Made by a program: the position numbers and the translations under genes
Notes under the pieces: model-generated
What the model saw: only the letters and a program-made list of their open reading frames with translations
The model's database searches: none
Told to the model about the DNA's origin: nothing
Source: Verpa conica
Lineage: Eukaryota; Ascomycota; Pezizomycetes; Pezizales; Morchellaceae
NCBI GenBank assembly: GCA_033030425.1
Contig: JAUFSD010000006.1
Coordinates: forward strand, 124,001 to 188,000
Length of the DNA: 64,000 nucleotides
Reading direction: 5' to 3'
Part shown: positions 22,334 to 33,848 of the stretch, piece by piece
Position numbering within the stretch: position 1 is the first letter of the stretch
Layout: each line of letters begins with the position of its first letter

Positions 22334-24129
22334 TCATAATAAATCAAAAGATTCTAGCTAGCCTTGGTAGTTGTAATTCGGGCTTAATCTAGATAGATTG
22401 ATTGCACTATTTGGATTTACCTGGTATTGAGGCACCGGTCATAACAACTTCATATGCTCCTGGCCATCAATTTATCATTCATACTCTTCTCCACTGATAT
22501 CTAGTTGACAAAGAATAATGTACAGATATTTACCAATTATTCTACCCAAAGAACTTCTAAACTCTTACCTTGACTAGTTTGAAATACTGTGACGTCATAG
22601 ATAAAATCACATCACAGAAACTTCTTCTCCGAGGGTTTAAAATAGTCATAGGACCTTAGAGAGTACTCCACGAAAATGTAACCCCAGTGATAAGAATATC
22701 ATAATAAAATCGAGAAAACTTAAACATTCACCACCAAGGCTGACCGGGCCCGACTTAAAGACTTATTAAAGTAGGCGAGGGATGATAAATCAATATACCT
22801 AGAGCTAGAGCCTGCTACCAGGCTCAGTGCTACACCAATAACTCGGCTTATCATTGCCATCGGTCCTAGACGTCACTAACACCCTAGCATAAGTCTAGAA
22901 CTTTGCTGCACGAGATCGAAGCCTTTCAATAGAAGGCTGCTCAAAGAGATACAGCCTTAGGAGCAAAGTGTGGGATGCACATGACACTTTCCAGGGGTTG
23001 ATCACATACTTTGTGCTCCTAGGCTGATCGAATTTATGAGCCCGTTCTACTTGCCAGAAAATAAAGTCGGTTCGGTTGGATACATACAAGCAACGAATTC
23101 TACGCCTAAAAAAAGAAATATCATTAATAAACCCCGTTATCCCCATTCATATGAGTAAATACTACTACTATCCTATGAAGTTTTCCTGTTTCTTTAGTTC
23201 TAATGCCCGCTGTATAAACGATCCCTAGCTGTAAAGGTAGACTGTGTACGTTGCTTAGTACCAAACCGAACAAACTCTATTTTTCGACTAGTACTCCTAG
23301 AATAAATAAAAAATAAAAAATAAAAAAGAACGTTAATATTACATCATGGGGCCCTTGAAAACAATTATAATTGTTTCCTTATAGTGTGTTTTGATTTTAT
23401 GAGTAATATGCTGCTTCCTGCTGCGAGCACACAAGGCTGATCACAGATTCACTCGCTAGGCCTTAGCGTTTGAATGCATTAAGGTATAAGGCAGTGCAAG
23501 AGCGTTGAGAGTCGTGGAGACACTGTTTATTTGAATGAAGATAGCCCCATCGATTGAAATTCTAGAGACAAGATGGCAAAAACAGACGTTACTTAAATCC
23601 AAGACAGTACAAGAAGTATAAATAGCAATTTTCTCAAGGAATGTTATTTAATACTCCTATATATATTATATGAGCCTAAATGTCCCCCTTCGCACAATTT
23701 TATATGAAAGTGTAGCTTTTGTGCCTTGCAAACATATAGTAGTCCAGATATATGTAATAACATATTTTATACCCGTTGAAGTTAGATAACCTACACTTTT
23801 AAAAACAAATGTCACGAGCATGGGAGACCGAGACCTCTTTCCGCCTTCCAAGGCTTCTTGACTTCAAAGTGCCAGAGCCTTATAGACATTATTCTCCTTT
23901 GGTACATCTTGTATAATTATAAGTACATACAACTACCCATATAAATAGTAGCCATGTACCAAATGCTACAGGCTTTGCTGAGTCAAACATATAAAGTCGT
24001 CGTCTCAAGAGATTTCATCGAGGTTTTCTTTGGTCCTCATTAATTTACTCAAGTTCTTCTTACTGCCCTCCCACTAAGATATTCACCACGACACCTCCAT
24101 AAAGCTGCATTTAAGTTCTATAAAAGAAA
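22334..24129. other. AT-rich spacer
   Basis: No gene is supported. Open frames at 22895-23146 (minus) and 23666-23851 (minus) show no recognised domain. The last ~120 bp before 24130 are the leader of the caspase-like gene, C-rich with CAC/CCAC runs. Confidence 0.5.
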
Positions 24130-25468
24130 ATGCCTAACCACCACACCACCAAAGCTATCCCCTACAACGGCCTTGCGCGAATTGAAATTCCAAGTGCCAG
24201 CACCCACTTTAGGTCGTCCAAAGACTGCTCAGACGCACCATCCCAATTTATTACCGAGGAGGAGCTACTCCTTCAGGAGTTCACGGCTAGCCTCAAAGAG
24301 TATTTCCCTAGAAGTGCCAATTACGACTCTGTCACAGCACTCTTGATATATTGGGGTAATGACGATTTGGGTTGTGAGTCAGAGGTCTTTCAGCTCGCAG
24401 ATCTATTGTATCAAGACTTCAACTATGCGACAAAGATACTAAAACTTCCTCAACGAGACCCGGACATGGTACTTCGAGCGGAGGTTGATCTCCTAGTGGT
24501 AGAGTCGAACTCAGACGGTAAGCGCAACTTACTTATAGTATATTATGGTGGACATGGGAAGCCGGACGATCCCAGGAGGGGTTCTGTTTGGTGTGCACAC
24601 AAGTAAGTCTTGAACCCCATTAACCAGAGTATCCATATTGGGTTTTATAAATGTATATTGTTAGTAACAGAATAATGTAGTTCTCCGTCTTCACCGTCAT
24701 TACAGTGGGACAAGATTCAGCCCCAACTTGAGCGTGCTGATGGGGACGTTGTGTTGATCATTGACTCTTGTCATGCTGCGCAAGCAGCCCGAGAAGGCAA
24801 ACTGCACAAGATAGAGCTACTAGCAGCATCCGCAATGAACGTAAAGACACCCCGCGCTGGTGATGGCTCTTTCACCGCCGCTCTAATAGCAGAGATGAAA
24901 CGCCTGCTTAAAAGCCATAAAGGAGGGTTTTCAATTAGCCAACTCCAGGGCCACCTCATTGGACGACCCGCTGCGTTACAGGAGACGCCGGTCTATACCG
25001 ATTTATCACGAAATACCCAACCCAGCATAATCCTCCACCCAATCCCACGCCTTGCTGAAAGTCGAAAGGTTTTGACCCTTAGGCCTCGTGCTAGCTTTAC
25101 GCTCAATATATCGCTTATCGAGCTGCTCGATAAGGACCATGTGCGCCGCATCGCAGAATGGTTGAAGCGCTCTCCGCCGAATACCGTTTCAGACATATCT
25201 ATTGAAAAGCTCATCAATAACATGACATTTGGCGATTCACGTAGCGGGTCAACACAAAGTCAAATCTCCGTGTCTAGAAGATCAATACGATGGTGAGGAC
25301 ACTTTTGATGACGAGTCCGATGGCGGGAGTCACGAAGAGAAATACGATGGTGAGGACTCTTCTGATGATGAGTTTGACGGCGAGAATCAAAAAGAGACTA
25401 TTGGGGTAAAGCATACAGGTGGAGACTATTACGATGGACCTTGGGTCGAGATGGATAAAGAACAATAA
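24130..25468 (+). CDS. Stand-alone caspase-like (peptidase C14) protein with acidic tail
   Basis: Exons 24130-24602 and 24681-25240, plus a probable third exon 25278-25468, give 407 aa. The caspase p20-like core shows the catalytic pair: H142 in IVYYGGHGKPDD and C188 in VVLIIDSCHAAQA, each after a hydrophobic beta strand, as in clan CD cysteine peptidases. After the core come PALQETPVYTDLS and a basic region. The third exon follows a very short 37-nt intron (25241-25277, GTAGCG...TCTAG) and encodes an acidic repeat tail (QYDGEDTFDDESDGG, then KYDGEDSSDDEFDGE). If that intron is not removed, the protein ends at 25296 after 362 aa with SRRSIRW. In fungi such caspase-like domains occur alone or as N-terminal effector domains of NLRs; a role in regulated cell death is inferred. 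Substrate specificity is unknown. Confidence 0.85.
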
Positions 25469-26272
25469 ATCTAACTAGATCTATCTATTTCTAACTGGAG
25501 ATAAATGTTCTTAATGGAATAACTTCTATATTAACATAAAATAGCAATTAATTTTTGCTAGTATAGCTGTAGATATTTCTGATATCACCTTTAGATTCCA
25601 TGCTTTAGTTTCAGGCTGTAAACTTCTATATATGATTAATCAATCAATCAACCAACAAGCTATCCAGGCTGTTCCAAGATGCGTTTCTACATACTATCCC
25701 TGTCTATAATCGAACGGGTTTCTGCAAATAATACGATACTCTACTCATAATCCTATATATGACGGATTACTATGCCATATAAAACTTAGACTTGGCGCAG
25801 TTTGTATGGTATGCAATATAAAAATTTCAGCTGTTAACGAGTACATGCTACATATATCTATTTCACAAGCGGTGACAACTGAACCTCAAATGCAGTTTGT
25901 TTGGTCGCGTCCTCTTTATCAGTGAAACCTAAGGCGTGCATGCATAAATGTACCAGGTATATATACCATGCGCCCTTGGGGCTGGGTTGGATTAGAGTTG
26001 TTTTATTTGCTTTTTTGCTCTGCTATAATCAATTAGCTGCCTGCATATTTACTAGAATGTTATGTCGTTTCTTTAGACTTTTTCTAATGGTAACCTAAAT
26101 ACCGCATACACCCAAGAAAAAAGGAAAAAAAGAATACGTTCCAGGGTTAGGTTTATATGGTTTGAAAAGTGAGGCTCTACGAAACCCAGCCAAGACAAGA
26201 AAATCTCAACCCCACCAGCCAGCCCCACTAAGTACCACCACCGAACGAAAACTCAAAGACAACTACAGAGAG
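25469..26272. other. Spacer upstream of RIO2
   Basis: AT-rich 3' flank of the caspase-like gene followed by the RIO2 promoter and leader. No other gene is seen. Confidence 0.5.
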
Positions 26273-27629
26273 ATGAAGCTCGATACCCATGCAATTCGTT
26301 ACCTTACCTCCGAAGACTGGCGTGTTCTTACGGCTGTAGGTCCTCTAATCCCTACATAATGGTGCTGAGCTTTGCTCATTGATGTCGATCACTATAGGTC
26401 GAAATGGGCAGCAAGAACCACGAAGTCGTTCCAACGCCGTTAATAGCCCAAATCTCAGGATTACGTGGGGCCAGCGGGGTCAATAAATCAATTTCAGCCA
26501 TTGCGAAAGTTGGGTTGATTGCGAAAGTCAAGAACGCAAAGTGTTTGTCCTACGTCATACCTGACCCTTTGCGTAATGAGCTGTAGCTAATAATCGTTCA
26601 GACGATGGATACAGATTAACGTACGGAGGATTAGACTATCTGGCACTTCACTCATTTTCAAAGAGGAAAAGTGTATACTCTGTTGGCAACCAGATCGGTG
26701 TCGGGAAGGAGTCAGATATCTACGTTGTTGCAAATGAGACGGGGAAGCAGCACGTTCTAAAGATCCACCGTCTCGGTCGGATATCCTTCAGAACTGTTAA
26801 GGCGAATCGGGACTATTTACGCAAACGAAATTCCGGGAGTTGGATGTACATGTCTAGACTGGCGGCATTAAAAGAATACGCTTTCATGAAGGTATGTACC
26901 TACCTTTTTTCTCTCCCCCACCCCTTAAAGTAATAGACATAACAATAACCCCCTCAGATCCTACACGAAAATGGCTTCCCCGTCCCCACCCCTATCGATC
27001 AGGCCCGACATTGCATTGTCATGGAGCTAATCGATGCCTTCCCCCTCCGTCAACTCTCGACTGTGTCCGACCCTTCAACGCTTTACTCTGCACTCATGGA
27101 ACTCATCCTGCGATTTGCATCGATGGGACTGATTCATGGCGACTTCAATGAATTCAATATCCTCGTCTATGAAGATACCTTGAAACCAGTCGTCATTGAT
27201 TTCCCCCAAATGATTAGCACGGACCATCCAAACGCCAAGGACCATTTTGACCGCGACGTGCAGTGCATCAAGACATTCTTTGAGCGGAGGTTCAGGTATA
27301 CTGCTGATGACGACGGGCCGCATTGGAGTGATGTGAAGAGAGTTGGGAAACTGGATATCGAGGTGGAAGCCAGCGGGTTTTCAAAAAAGCAGTGGAAGGA
27401 ACTAGAGAAATACATGAAGGAGGTCGCCCCACTTGGTGGGAATGATAATGAAAATAGAGAAAGTGAGGAGGGTGAGGATAGGGAGGAAGGGAAGGAAGGG
27501 GAAGATGGCGGGGATGGAGATGAAGATGAAGATGAAGATGAAGATGAGGTAGTAGCTACTGATGTGGTAGACGAAGAGAAGGGTGATAACCTTCGGGTAT
27601 GGGAAACTTCTAACAAAAATACCCCCTAA
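26273..27629 (+). CDS. RIO2: RIO2 atypical serine/threonine kinase
   Basis: Four exons in phase: 26273-26335, 26398-26542, 26602-26891 and 26958-27629, giving 389 aa. The N terminus MKLDTHAIRYLTSEDWRVL and EMGSKNHEVVPTPLI form the winged-helix domain specific to RIO2. The kinase part shows the ATP-binding loop GVGKESDIYVVAN (exon 3), the catalytic loop HGDFNEFN (D228, N233) and the metal-binding IDFPQM (D247), all hallmarks of RIO kinases, which lack the activation loop and substrate lobe of classical kinases. The C-terminal ~60 residues are a Glu/Asp-rich acidic tail. RIO2 acts on late cytoplasmic pre-40S particles, where it is needed for maturation of 20S to 18S rRNA. Length is normal for ascomycetes. 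Confidence 0.97.
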
Positions 27630-28306
27630 ACCTGGAAAATGGAAGATCATGGCGTTTGGGAAAATTTCTTTACTTTACATAGGAATACCTTAAAACCGAA
27701 ATGTAATCAAATATCTTAGAAGTTCTACCCGTATTAACTCGGAAGCTATAAAACTGTGAGCTAGACATTGTAGAGACCTCAGGATGAACAGGATTAGTGA
27801 GGCTTTTCATTGGCTATGATTCAGCCATCCTAAACTCATATTGTACGCGGTAGAATCCACAGCTACCGCGATTATAACATCTAGGTTGACATAGGGTTTA
27901 GTTAATGTCAAATATACTAAACTCTACAAAGCAGGTATACTAGACCATGAGCGCATCACGAGAGTCTGTCATGAAAGTATAAGTAGTACGTCTGTATACT
28001 AACATTTAAAAAAAATACCAAAACCCTGTAGTCCGAGTATACCAGCTCTCTTTATCATATACTGCTAATAGAAATAAATATCGAGAACATGAAGAAATAC
28101 ATTTAACTATATAGTGTTTAGGTGTTTAGGCCTAGAAATTCTTACACCACCGACGCGATATCAACCAGGGTATAAGCTGCCAGGAAGGGACGAAAGAAAC
28201 GACATCTAGCTACCCAAAATCCAAATAAAAGAAATAAAAAAGTTCATTCGGTCTACCTATCCCAACCCCACCCAAGCCCATTCTCAATATCTACCAATGC
28301 CACATA
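27630..28306. other. Convergent 3' spacer between RIO2 and the Zn2Cys6 gene
   Basis: AT-rich DNA between two convergent genes with no supported gene or repeat. Confidence 0.5.
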
Positions 28307-31300
28307 CTAAACGCCTTCCTCCCTATCCAACCACAAATTAATATCAATTTGTTGAGTTTGGCCTTGCAAACGACCATATGTTACCACAGGAGCCTCTACC
28401 ATGATCAGGTCTCTATCAGACTGAGTCGACCACCACGTGAGGGGGTTCGTAATATTAAAGAACTGTTCCTGGGGGTTATAAGGCGACCCTCCGAAAATTT
28501 CAGATGATATATCCCCAGCGACACTACTAGCTGAGACCGGCAAGGAGCTTTGATATTCGGTGGAAGTAGGAATGTGAGAAGAAGTATCTTCAGCCTCGTG
28601 CTCATCCCTGTCCATAAACTGTACCTCGATTTCTTGTGCCACCTTTTTCAACTGGTTTGAAAGTTCTAGAATATGCCCCTGCAAGGCTTTACTAGTACCT
28701 GCTCCTGATGCCTTCCTCAGCCAGTCTAATACCATCTTACCATCAGAAAATAAGGCAGCCTTATCCTCGGGAGTATACATTGTTTGGTAAATCATCTCTA
28801 GCATGATAATTGCTTTTGCAGGCATGAGGTAATGGAGGAGGCACCACCATGGAGAGTTACCAACTAGATTTCTGTGGTCGGGCTCATCAACAATGAGATG
28901 GATAATTGCGCGGGCAGAGCTGATACATTTTGCGGCTGAAAGTTTCTGAAACTCACTTGACTCAGAGGATTCATTTGGAGTACGGATTTCAAAAGGCCAA
29001 AGACAAGGCCTATTGATGAGCATCTGAATCGTGTAGTACTGAAATGCTAGGTTCAACCTCTATTACGTCGCTACGCATCAGTACCTAGCCACTAACCACA
29101 AACCTTGGTGCAATACGAACCTGACGCCTGAAAATATAGTCCACTTCTTCTTTAAGAAAATCAAGAACAAGTGGTAGTCCGATTCTCCACTGTTCTAGCC
29201 GCACCGACAACCCCTGTACTAAATCCTGTACCTCTAACCAGTCTTTATTACGAGGAAGTTTTGCGGAGTACAATTTGTATAGCATATCTGCAGAAATAAC
29301 GGTAAGGCTCTGATGTTTCGAAAAATAAATGTCCAGTGTCGAAACGTTGCCATATTCACTCGGCAAAATTTCATCGTTTAGATCAGAGGGGCACGGCGCA
29401 TTGTAGTTGCCATCTTGTATGGCACAAGGACGTCCAGTGATGAGACATAGGTTGATCTCCAGGCAGCAAAGGCAATACCAGATACGTAGGCGCATTTTCT
29501 TCTGCATACCTTCTACAATACTGTTATTTTGGAGGTGCAGACCGATCCCGTAAGCCAGACGTATAGCTAGACCAATAATGTTCCACGCGCTATTTAATAG
29601 AATTAGTATCTCTGGTTATCGCGATGAGTTGGGTTACAATATACCGGTTTGTTTGAACACTAGCAAGCAGGTATATTCCCGTTAATCCTAGTGCTTGTAC
29701 TTTCCCCAGATCTGGAGTTCCAAACACAGAACCTCCATCCAGAGCGCCCAAGACCCTCGATCTCATAAAATAATCCACATCCTTCATCTCTTCTCTCCCT
29801 TCTATGCCCATCTCTGACTCGAGGTACCTATCGCCGATTGCAAACACAAGGTTCAATACTGTGAGCCATTTCCTTGAATTCTCGAGACTCTGTTTTTCCA
29901 ATGAACTGTAATACGTATTAAACTGCACCATGAAATGCGGTTTGCAGATAATAGGGAAAAGCGGGTGTACGGTAGCGAAGTACGAATGGATCAGCTCATC
30001 TGCGACTGATCGTGGTGGAAGACTAAACATATCCACCTGTCGAAGGGGGGCCGGGGTCTCAAGACCTCCAAGCGAGAAGCCTGTTAACTGTCAGATTCAA
30101 CCACTATTTTATTGGAACACTCTGGTGAACATTCCTTGATTCCCTCTTCGCCTTGAGAGCCCCATCTCTCTACCGCTTGGGTCGACTCCAGTAGCTTCAT
30201 GACTAGGCGGCAGCTCGAGAACACCTACAGGTTCATTATGACCCGCCTTTTCGAGTTCTTTGCTTACATGGTGTATCCACAGCACCTCTTTGGCCTTTTC
30301 TAGGTAACCACTTGAATTGGTAATAGAGTTGGCACCTGAATCACCAGTTACGCAGTCAAACGGGCTCACAGAGCGTACCCAGGTAGAGAGAAAAGATTCG
30401 CCAGCGCTGCCTTCAGAGTTTTGTCGGGTGAATTCATAATTGCTTGCTGAGTTTATGCTAGTAGACAAACTCCTAGACGGATCTCTATTTTGTGGGTACT
30501 GGGACTATTATTTCTTAGGTGATCAAACCTCGATAGAAGCGGGACCTGGATAGTTTACTAACCTGTAAAAGAACTTTCTGAACTGCCAATTGTCTGGTGC
30601 TGCTGAGATAAGGCTGGATATCCTGTATCAATTCTTCGAGAACTGTGATTCGGCCCTCGAGTGTCTTCAAATTCCTAAACCCATGTCAGCTAAAATTAAT
30701 CCTCTGTTGGTGACTTTCTCCATTGCTTCAATTATATCTGTTTTTAGTCTCACAACCAGTAATCTTGTTGCTGGAATTAAAATATATCATATGACAAAAA
30801 CTAGGTGGTTAACATATCAATAACCGGTGACGGAACAAATCCTGGTTCACGCAACAGCACCCCTCGGTGGATAATAGTAAGAAAAGAAACTGTAAAATCC
30901 TCACTTTTTTGCTCGTTCCCTTTTTCCATCGCCGTAATGACATGCTGCCATGGATATCTGGCAATGGAGGCATGAAGGTCTGTCCCAAACAGTTGCTGTT
31001 AACGATTATATATCTTGAAAGAGTGTTTCTTAAGCCACCTGCTCATAGTCCAGTAAACTACTCCATGAAGCCGTAATAAATAGGTAAAACAAACTTGTCT
31101 CCATCACACTATATAATACCAAAGTGTCAGCTAGTCCTTGAAACTGATAAGAAAACACTGTGAGCTTTTTATCTGATGAAATCCTCTAGGGCTAGGTAGA
31201 AACACAAGGCAAACCTTTGTCTTCTTCTCCCTACACGGCTCACAAGCATGCGTCACTCTTCTCTTCTCGACACCACCATAGTATTGAATTTCGTGAACTC

Positions 31301-31388
31301 TTGGCTTTGCCAGGCGTGAGATGGCAACTTTAGGATGGCTGGACTTGGTGCTAATGCTCCCACTTTTTGAAGGTTGTGGTATATCCAT
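28307..31388 (-). CDS. Zn(2)-Cys(6) binuclear cluster transcription factor with fungal_trans domain
   Basis: Eight exons on the minus strand close in phase: 31388-31215, 31108-31095, 30979-30905, 30674-30563, 30504-30174, 30080-29645, 29589-29121 and 29059-28307, giving 787 aa. The zinc cluster is assembled from three exons: CEPCREKKTK in exon 1, C-D-G-D in a 14-nt micro-exon, and PSCLHCQISMAACHY in exon 3. This gives C-x2-C-x6-C-x6-C-x2-C-x6-C. Exon 4 encodes the dimerisation coiled coil (LEGRITVLEELIQDI). The middle homology region (fungal_trans) is visible as SYFATVHPLFPIICKPHF, AWNIIGLAIRLAYGIGLHL and LEINLCLITGRPCAIQD. Such proteins bind CGG-type half sites in the nucleus and control metabolic or stress genes; the target here is unknown. 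Confidence 0.92.
31095..31108 (-). other. 14-nt micro-exon of the zinc-cluster gene
   Basis: TGTGATGGAGACAA, flanked by ATATAG (acceptor) and GTTTGT (donor) on the minus strand. It supplies the third zinc-ligand cysteine; without it the zinc cluster cannot be formed and the frame is lost. Confidence 0.85.
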
Positions 31389-31693
31389 TTCAAAATAGGG
31401 GCGTTATGGATACGCACCGATAGGAGATTGGTAAAATCTAGGGAGAATGTCGGTGTTTAAATTCCTACGCTTGGGTCTTCTAGAACCATGATCCACGCCT
31501 TACCTTGCCCCTCAAAACAATGGCCAACGATCGATGGAGAGTCGGACGTGGTTGTAATTTCCCCATACACTGCCCACTGGCAGCCCTAAACTGTATCCTA
31601 GCAGCAGATAATAGATGAACTTTGCTTCGATTCTTAATTCATGAATGAATACCACAATCGAGCCGTAGTACCGGCGTACTAATATTATGCAGG
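31389..31693. other. 5' region of the zinc-cluster gene
   Basis: Promoter/leader side of the minus-strand gene. No other feature is supported. Confidence 0.4.
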
Positions 31694-31812
31694 CGGGACC
31701 GGTGAGGGATTGGGAAAGATTAAACCGGTGAGGGATTGGGAAAGATGGGGCCGGCAAGGGATTGGGAAAGATGGGACTGGCAAGGGATTAGAACAGATGA
31801 GACCGGCAAGCG
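31694..31812 (+). repeat. Minisatellite, ~27-bp unit, about 4.5 copies
   Basis: The unit is approximately ACCGGTGAGGGATTGGGAAAGATGG. The first three copies are nearly identical, the fourth has GGCAAGGGATTAGAACAGAT, and the last is partial and diverged. The period is a multiple of three, but the flanking frames do not support a coding role. Confidence 0.9.
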
Positions 31813-32272
31813 GAAAAGAAAATGGAATATGGCAAAGCAGGGTTATTTTCTTCTAGTGGCGTAACGGGGGGTGGGCTCCGCCTAGAGAATTCCGCGATAG
31901 GCTCCCGCTATGCCATGATGGGTGGTGAGGGTGTAGTCAGGGCTCAGGAACATTGGGCCATACCAACCTTACGTACGGGCAGATCAGTGTTTTTTTTTAG
32001 CGAAAGCACTAAAAATGAGACTCTCCTGATTTTCAGGCCCAGCGACCAATTCTTAGACACAGATGTAAGACGAGACTTTGGCTCTGGTGGGAGTGCTGAG
32101 TACAGACCTCCACCTATAGTACATGTAGTAATTACAAATCCTTTTACATACTCTACAAGGCTCTAGGGTTAAGTGACCGAAAGGTAGGTGTCTGCATGCA
32201 TTACGGGTAGCATATGGACGGCAGAAATAATGAACAGTTGTAATGGAAATTCTCTGGCAAGACATGCTGATC

Positions 32273-32327
32273 TTTGGCCACAAGTGGCACAGTGACTCTG
32301 CCCCAGTGGCAGAGTCACTCAACCACA
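32273..32327 (-). repeat. Copy 1 of a palindromic repeat end (GTGACTC...)
   Basis: Contains a perfect 12-bp inverted repeat AGTGACTCTGCC-cccagt... GGCAGAGTCACT (32291-32318). Read on the minus strand (TGTGGTTGAGTGACT...) it aligns with 39567-39617 over about 50 bp. Probably the terminal repeat of a DNA transposon family. Confidence 0.7.
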
Positions 32328-33567
32328 CTGAAGGGATGAGATCTGCTTAAAGTATAATGACAATTATTGGTGGAAATCATGCTTTTTTTCTCCTGAATAT
32401 TTATCAAGCTATCTTAGGTACTCTGTGACCATGCTGTATACTTCCCTTTGAATTCTTTCTTTCTTAAATGGTCAATCATAAATGGGCTGTGGGAGGGCTT
32501 TGTTAATTCGTCCCTCCTGATATTTAGTGGTGGATCAAGATCACCAACGCTCTCAGGCAGACCCATGCCCATTCGGTCACTTTATCCCAGGGCCTTGTAT
32601 ATGTATCTTATCGACATCTGACACTAAACCTCTCCGTATGCTTAATAATCATACCTAAAGTGCTTGCTGGCACAAGTAAAGCTCAAGACATTTTTAAACC
32701 TGGGGACAATATCAAATCTAGTGTGGTTGAAAATTACTCCCCGTTTGACTCGCCACCGTGCCCAATAAATATGCTATAATTCTGTATGAAATAGGGTCAG
32801 GATTGCGTGATTTTTCTAGGTCTCTCAACGGTTATGCAGGACTATTCTACACTGGCTTCACTATTTGTTGCGTATAGCCCCGTATCGATAAACGTCTGAT
32901 TAGGACTTCTCCCCGGCCACCACAGGTTGGAAAGCTCTGAAATACTGATATCACCCGGGAAAGAGATTAGAAACTGACATGTCAACTTTTTGGTTTCAAG
33001 ACTCATTTGTATCCAGGTGCCTCTGAACGGGTCAGATAAATAGATAACAGGTCTATGACCCCATTCTAGTTCGTGTACAAACCCTAATCCTGGATCTGAG
33101 ACAATAGTATCACTTCTCATGCGCGTGCCCAGTACCTCTATTAGGTGTGTATTTTAGTAACCTTGAAATGTCTACGGCCATAGAGATAGTCCGGAGAAGT
33201 GCATATAGACCTTCTACAAAAAGCATGCGGCTTGAACGTTTCTCTTGGCACGCTTTATGATTACATTCAACCCCTTCCTTCGACCGAAAGCTATGCCGGC
33301 GCAAAGGGGTACCTACCAAGCCTCCTCCCGCGGAACCCCGAAAACCTGATACCTAATATGCATATTGAAACCTTTTCTCAACTGATGAGCCCGTTTGATT
33401 CATATTTCTCATTAATATGGAGTGCTAAGCCTGCAGCTAGGCTCAATAATCCTGTCTTGCAATATTGGTAATTACTAGGGTAATGATAGATTTATTTCTC
33501 ACGTGATTTATGTTTGGCAGTGATTTTGTTCCTACAGTACTACAGGTGTAGGTACTCCGCCACTAAA

Positions 33568-33621
33568 TTTAATTTTGGTCATGTGACTGGTACCGAAGAT
33601 TAGCCACGTGACCAACATTTA
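33568..33621. repeat. Short imperfect inverted repeat, TTGGTCATGTGACT type
   Basis: The arms TTTTGGTCATGTGACT and AGCCACGTGACCAA are inverted copies (about 14 bp with two mismatches) separated by about 15 bp. It may be a small MITE or hairpin. Confidence 0.55.
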
Positions 33622-33630
33622 ACCTCGCAC

Positions 33631-33706
33631 GGGAAGTCTGGCGGCAGGTGGCGGTACAATCGTCCAAAACTTCGCTATAGTACCGCCACCTGCCACCAGA
33701 CTTACC
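33631..33706. repeat. 76-bp hairpin element with ~27-bp inverted arms
   Basis: The left arm (33631-33657) and right arm (33679-33706) are inverted copies sharing GGCAGGTGGCGGTAC and AAGTCTGG with only one mismatch and one indel. The loop is about 21 bp. It looks like a very short MITE-like hairpin. Confidence 0.8.
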
Positions 33707-33743
33707 CCCATACCTGAATACATACCCTGTAGGATTTCACGGT

Positions 33744-33848
33744 CTGATGACGGACCCGGCCTGATGACGATCTGATGGCTGAAAGATACAGTTCGCCAAA
33801 GCAAGGCACAAATCTTATCAGATCGTCATCAGTCCGGCTCGTCATCAG
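33744..33848. repeat. 105-bp hairpin element with ~32-bp inverted arms
   Basis: The left arm begins CTGATGACGGACCCGG and continues CTGATGACGATCTGAT; the right arm is its inverted copy ATCAGATCGTCATCAG then CCGG and CGTCATCAG. It has two substitutions and is otherwise near identical, with a ~40-bp loop. MITE-like; no clear target duplication. Confidence 0.8.

Noticed and set aside
22895..23146. 83-aa minus-strand frame with Arg-rich start
   Set aside because: No domain recognised and no splice-supported extension; cannot be separated from chance in AT-rich DNA.
30904..31215. Apparent loss of the third zinc-cluster cysteine, first read as a decayed transcription factor
   Set aside because: A 14-nt micro-exon at 31095-31108 and an acceptor at 30980 restore the full cluster and all downstream phases.
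32842..33120. 92-aa minus-strand frame (LGFVHELEWGHRPVIYLSDP)
   Set aside because: The composition is protein-like, but no family, start context or neighbouring exons could be found; left out of the gene list.
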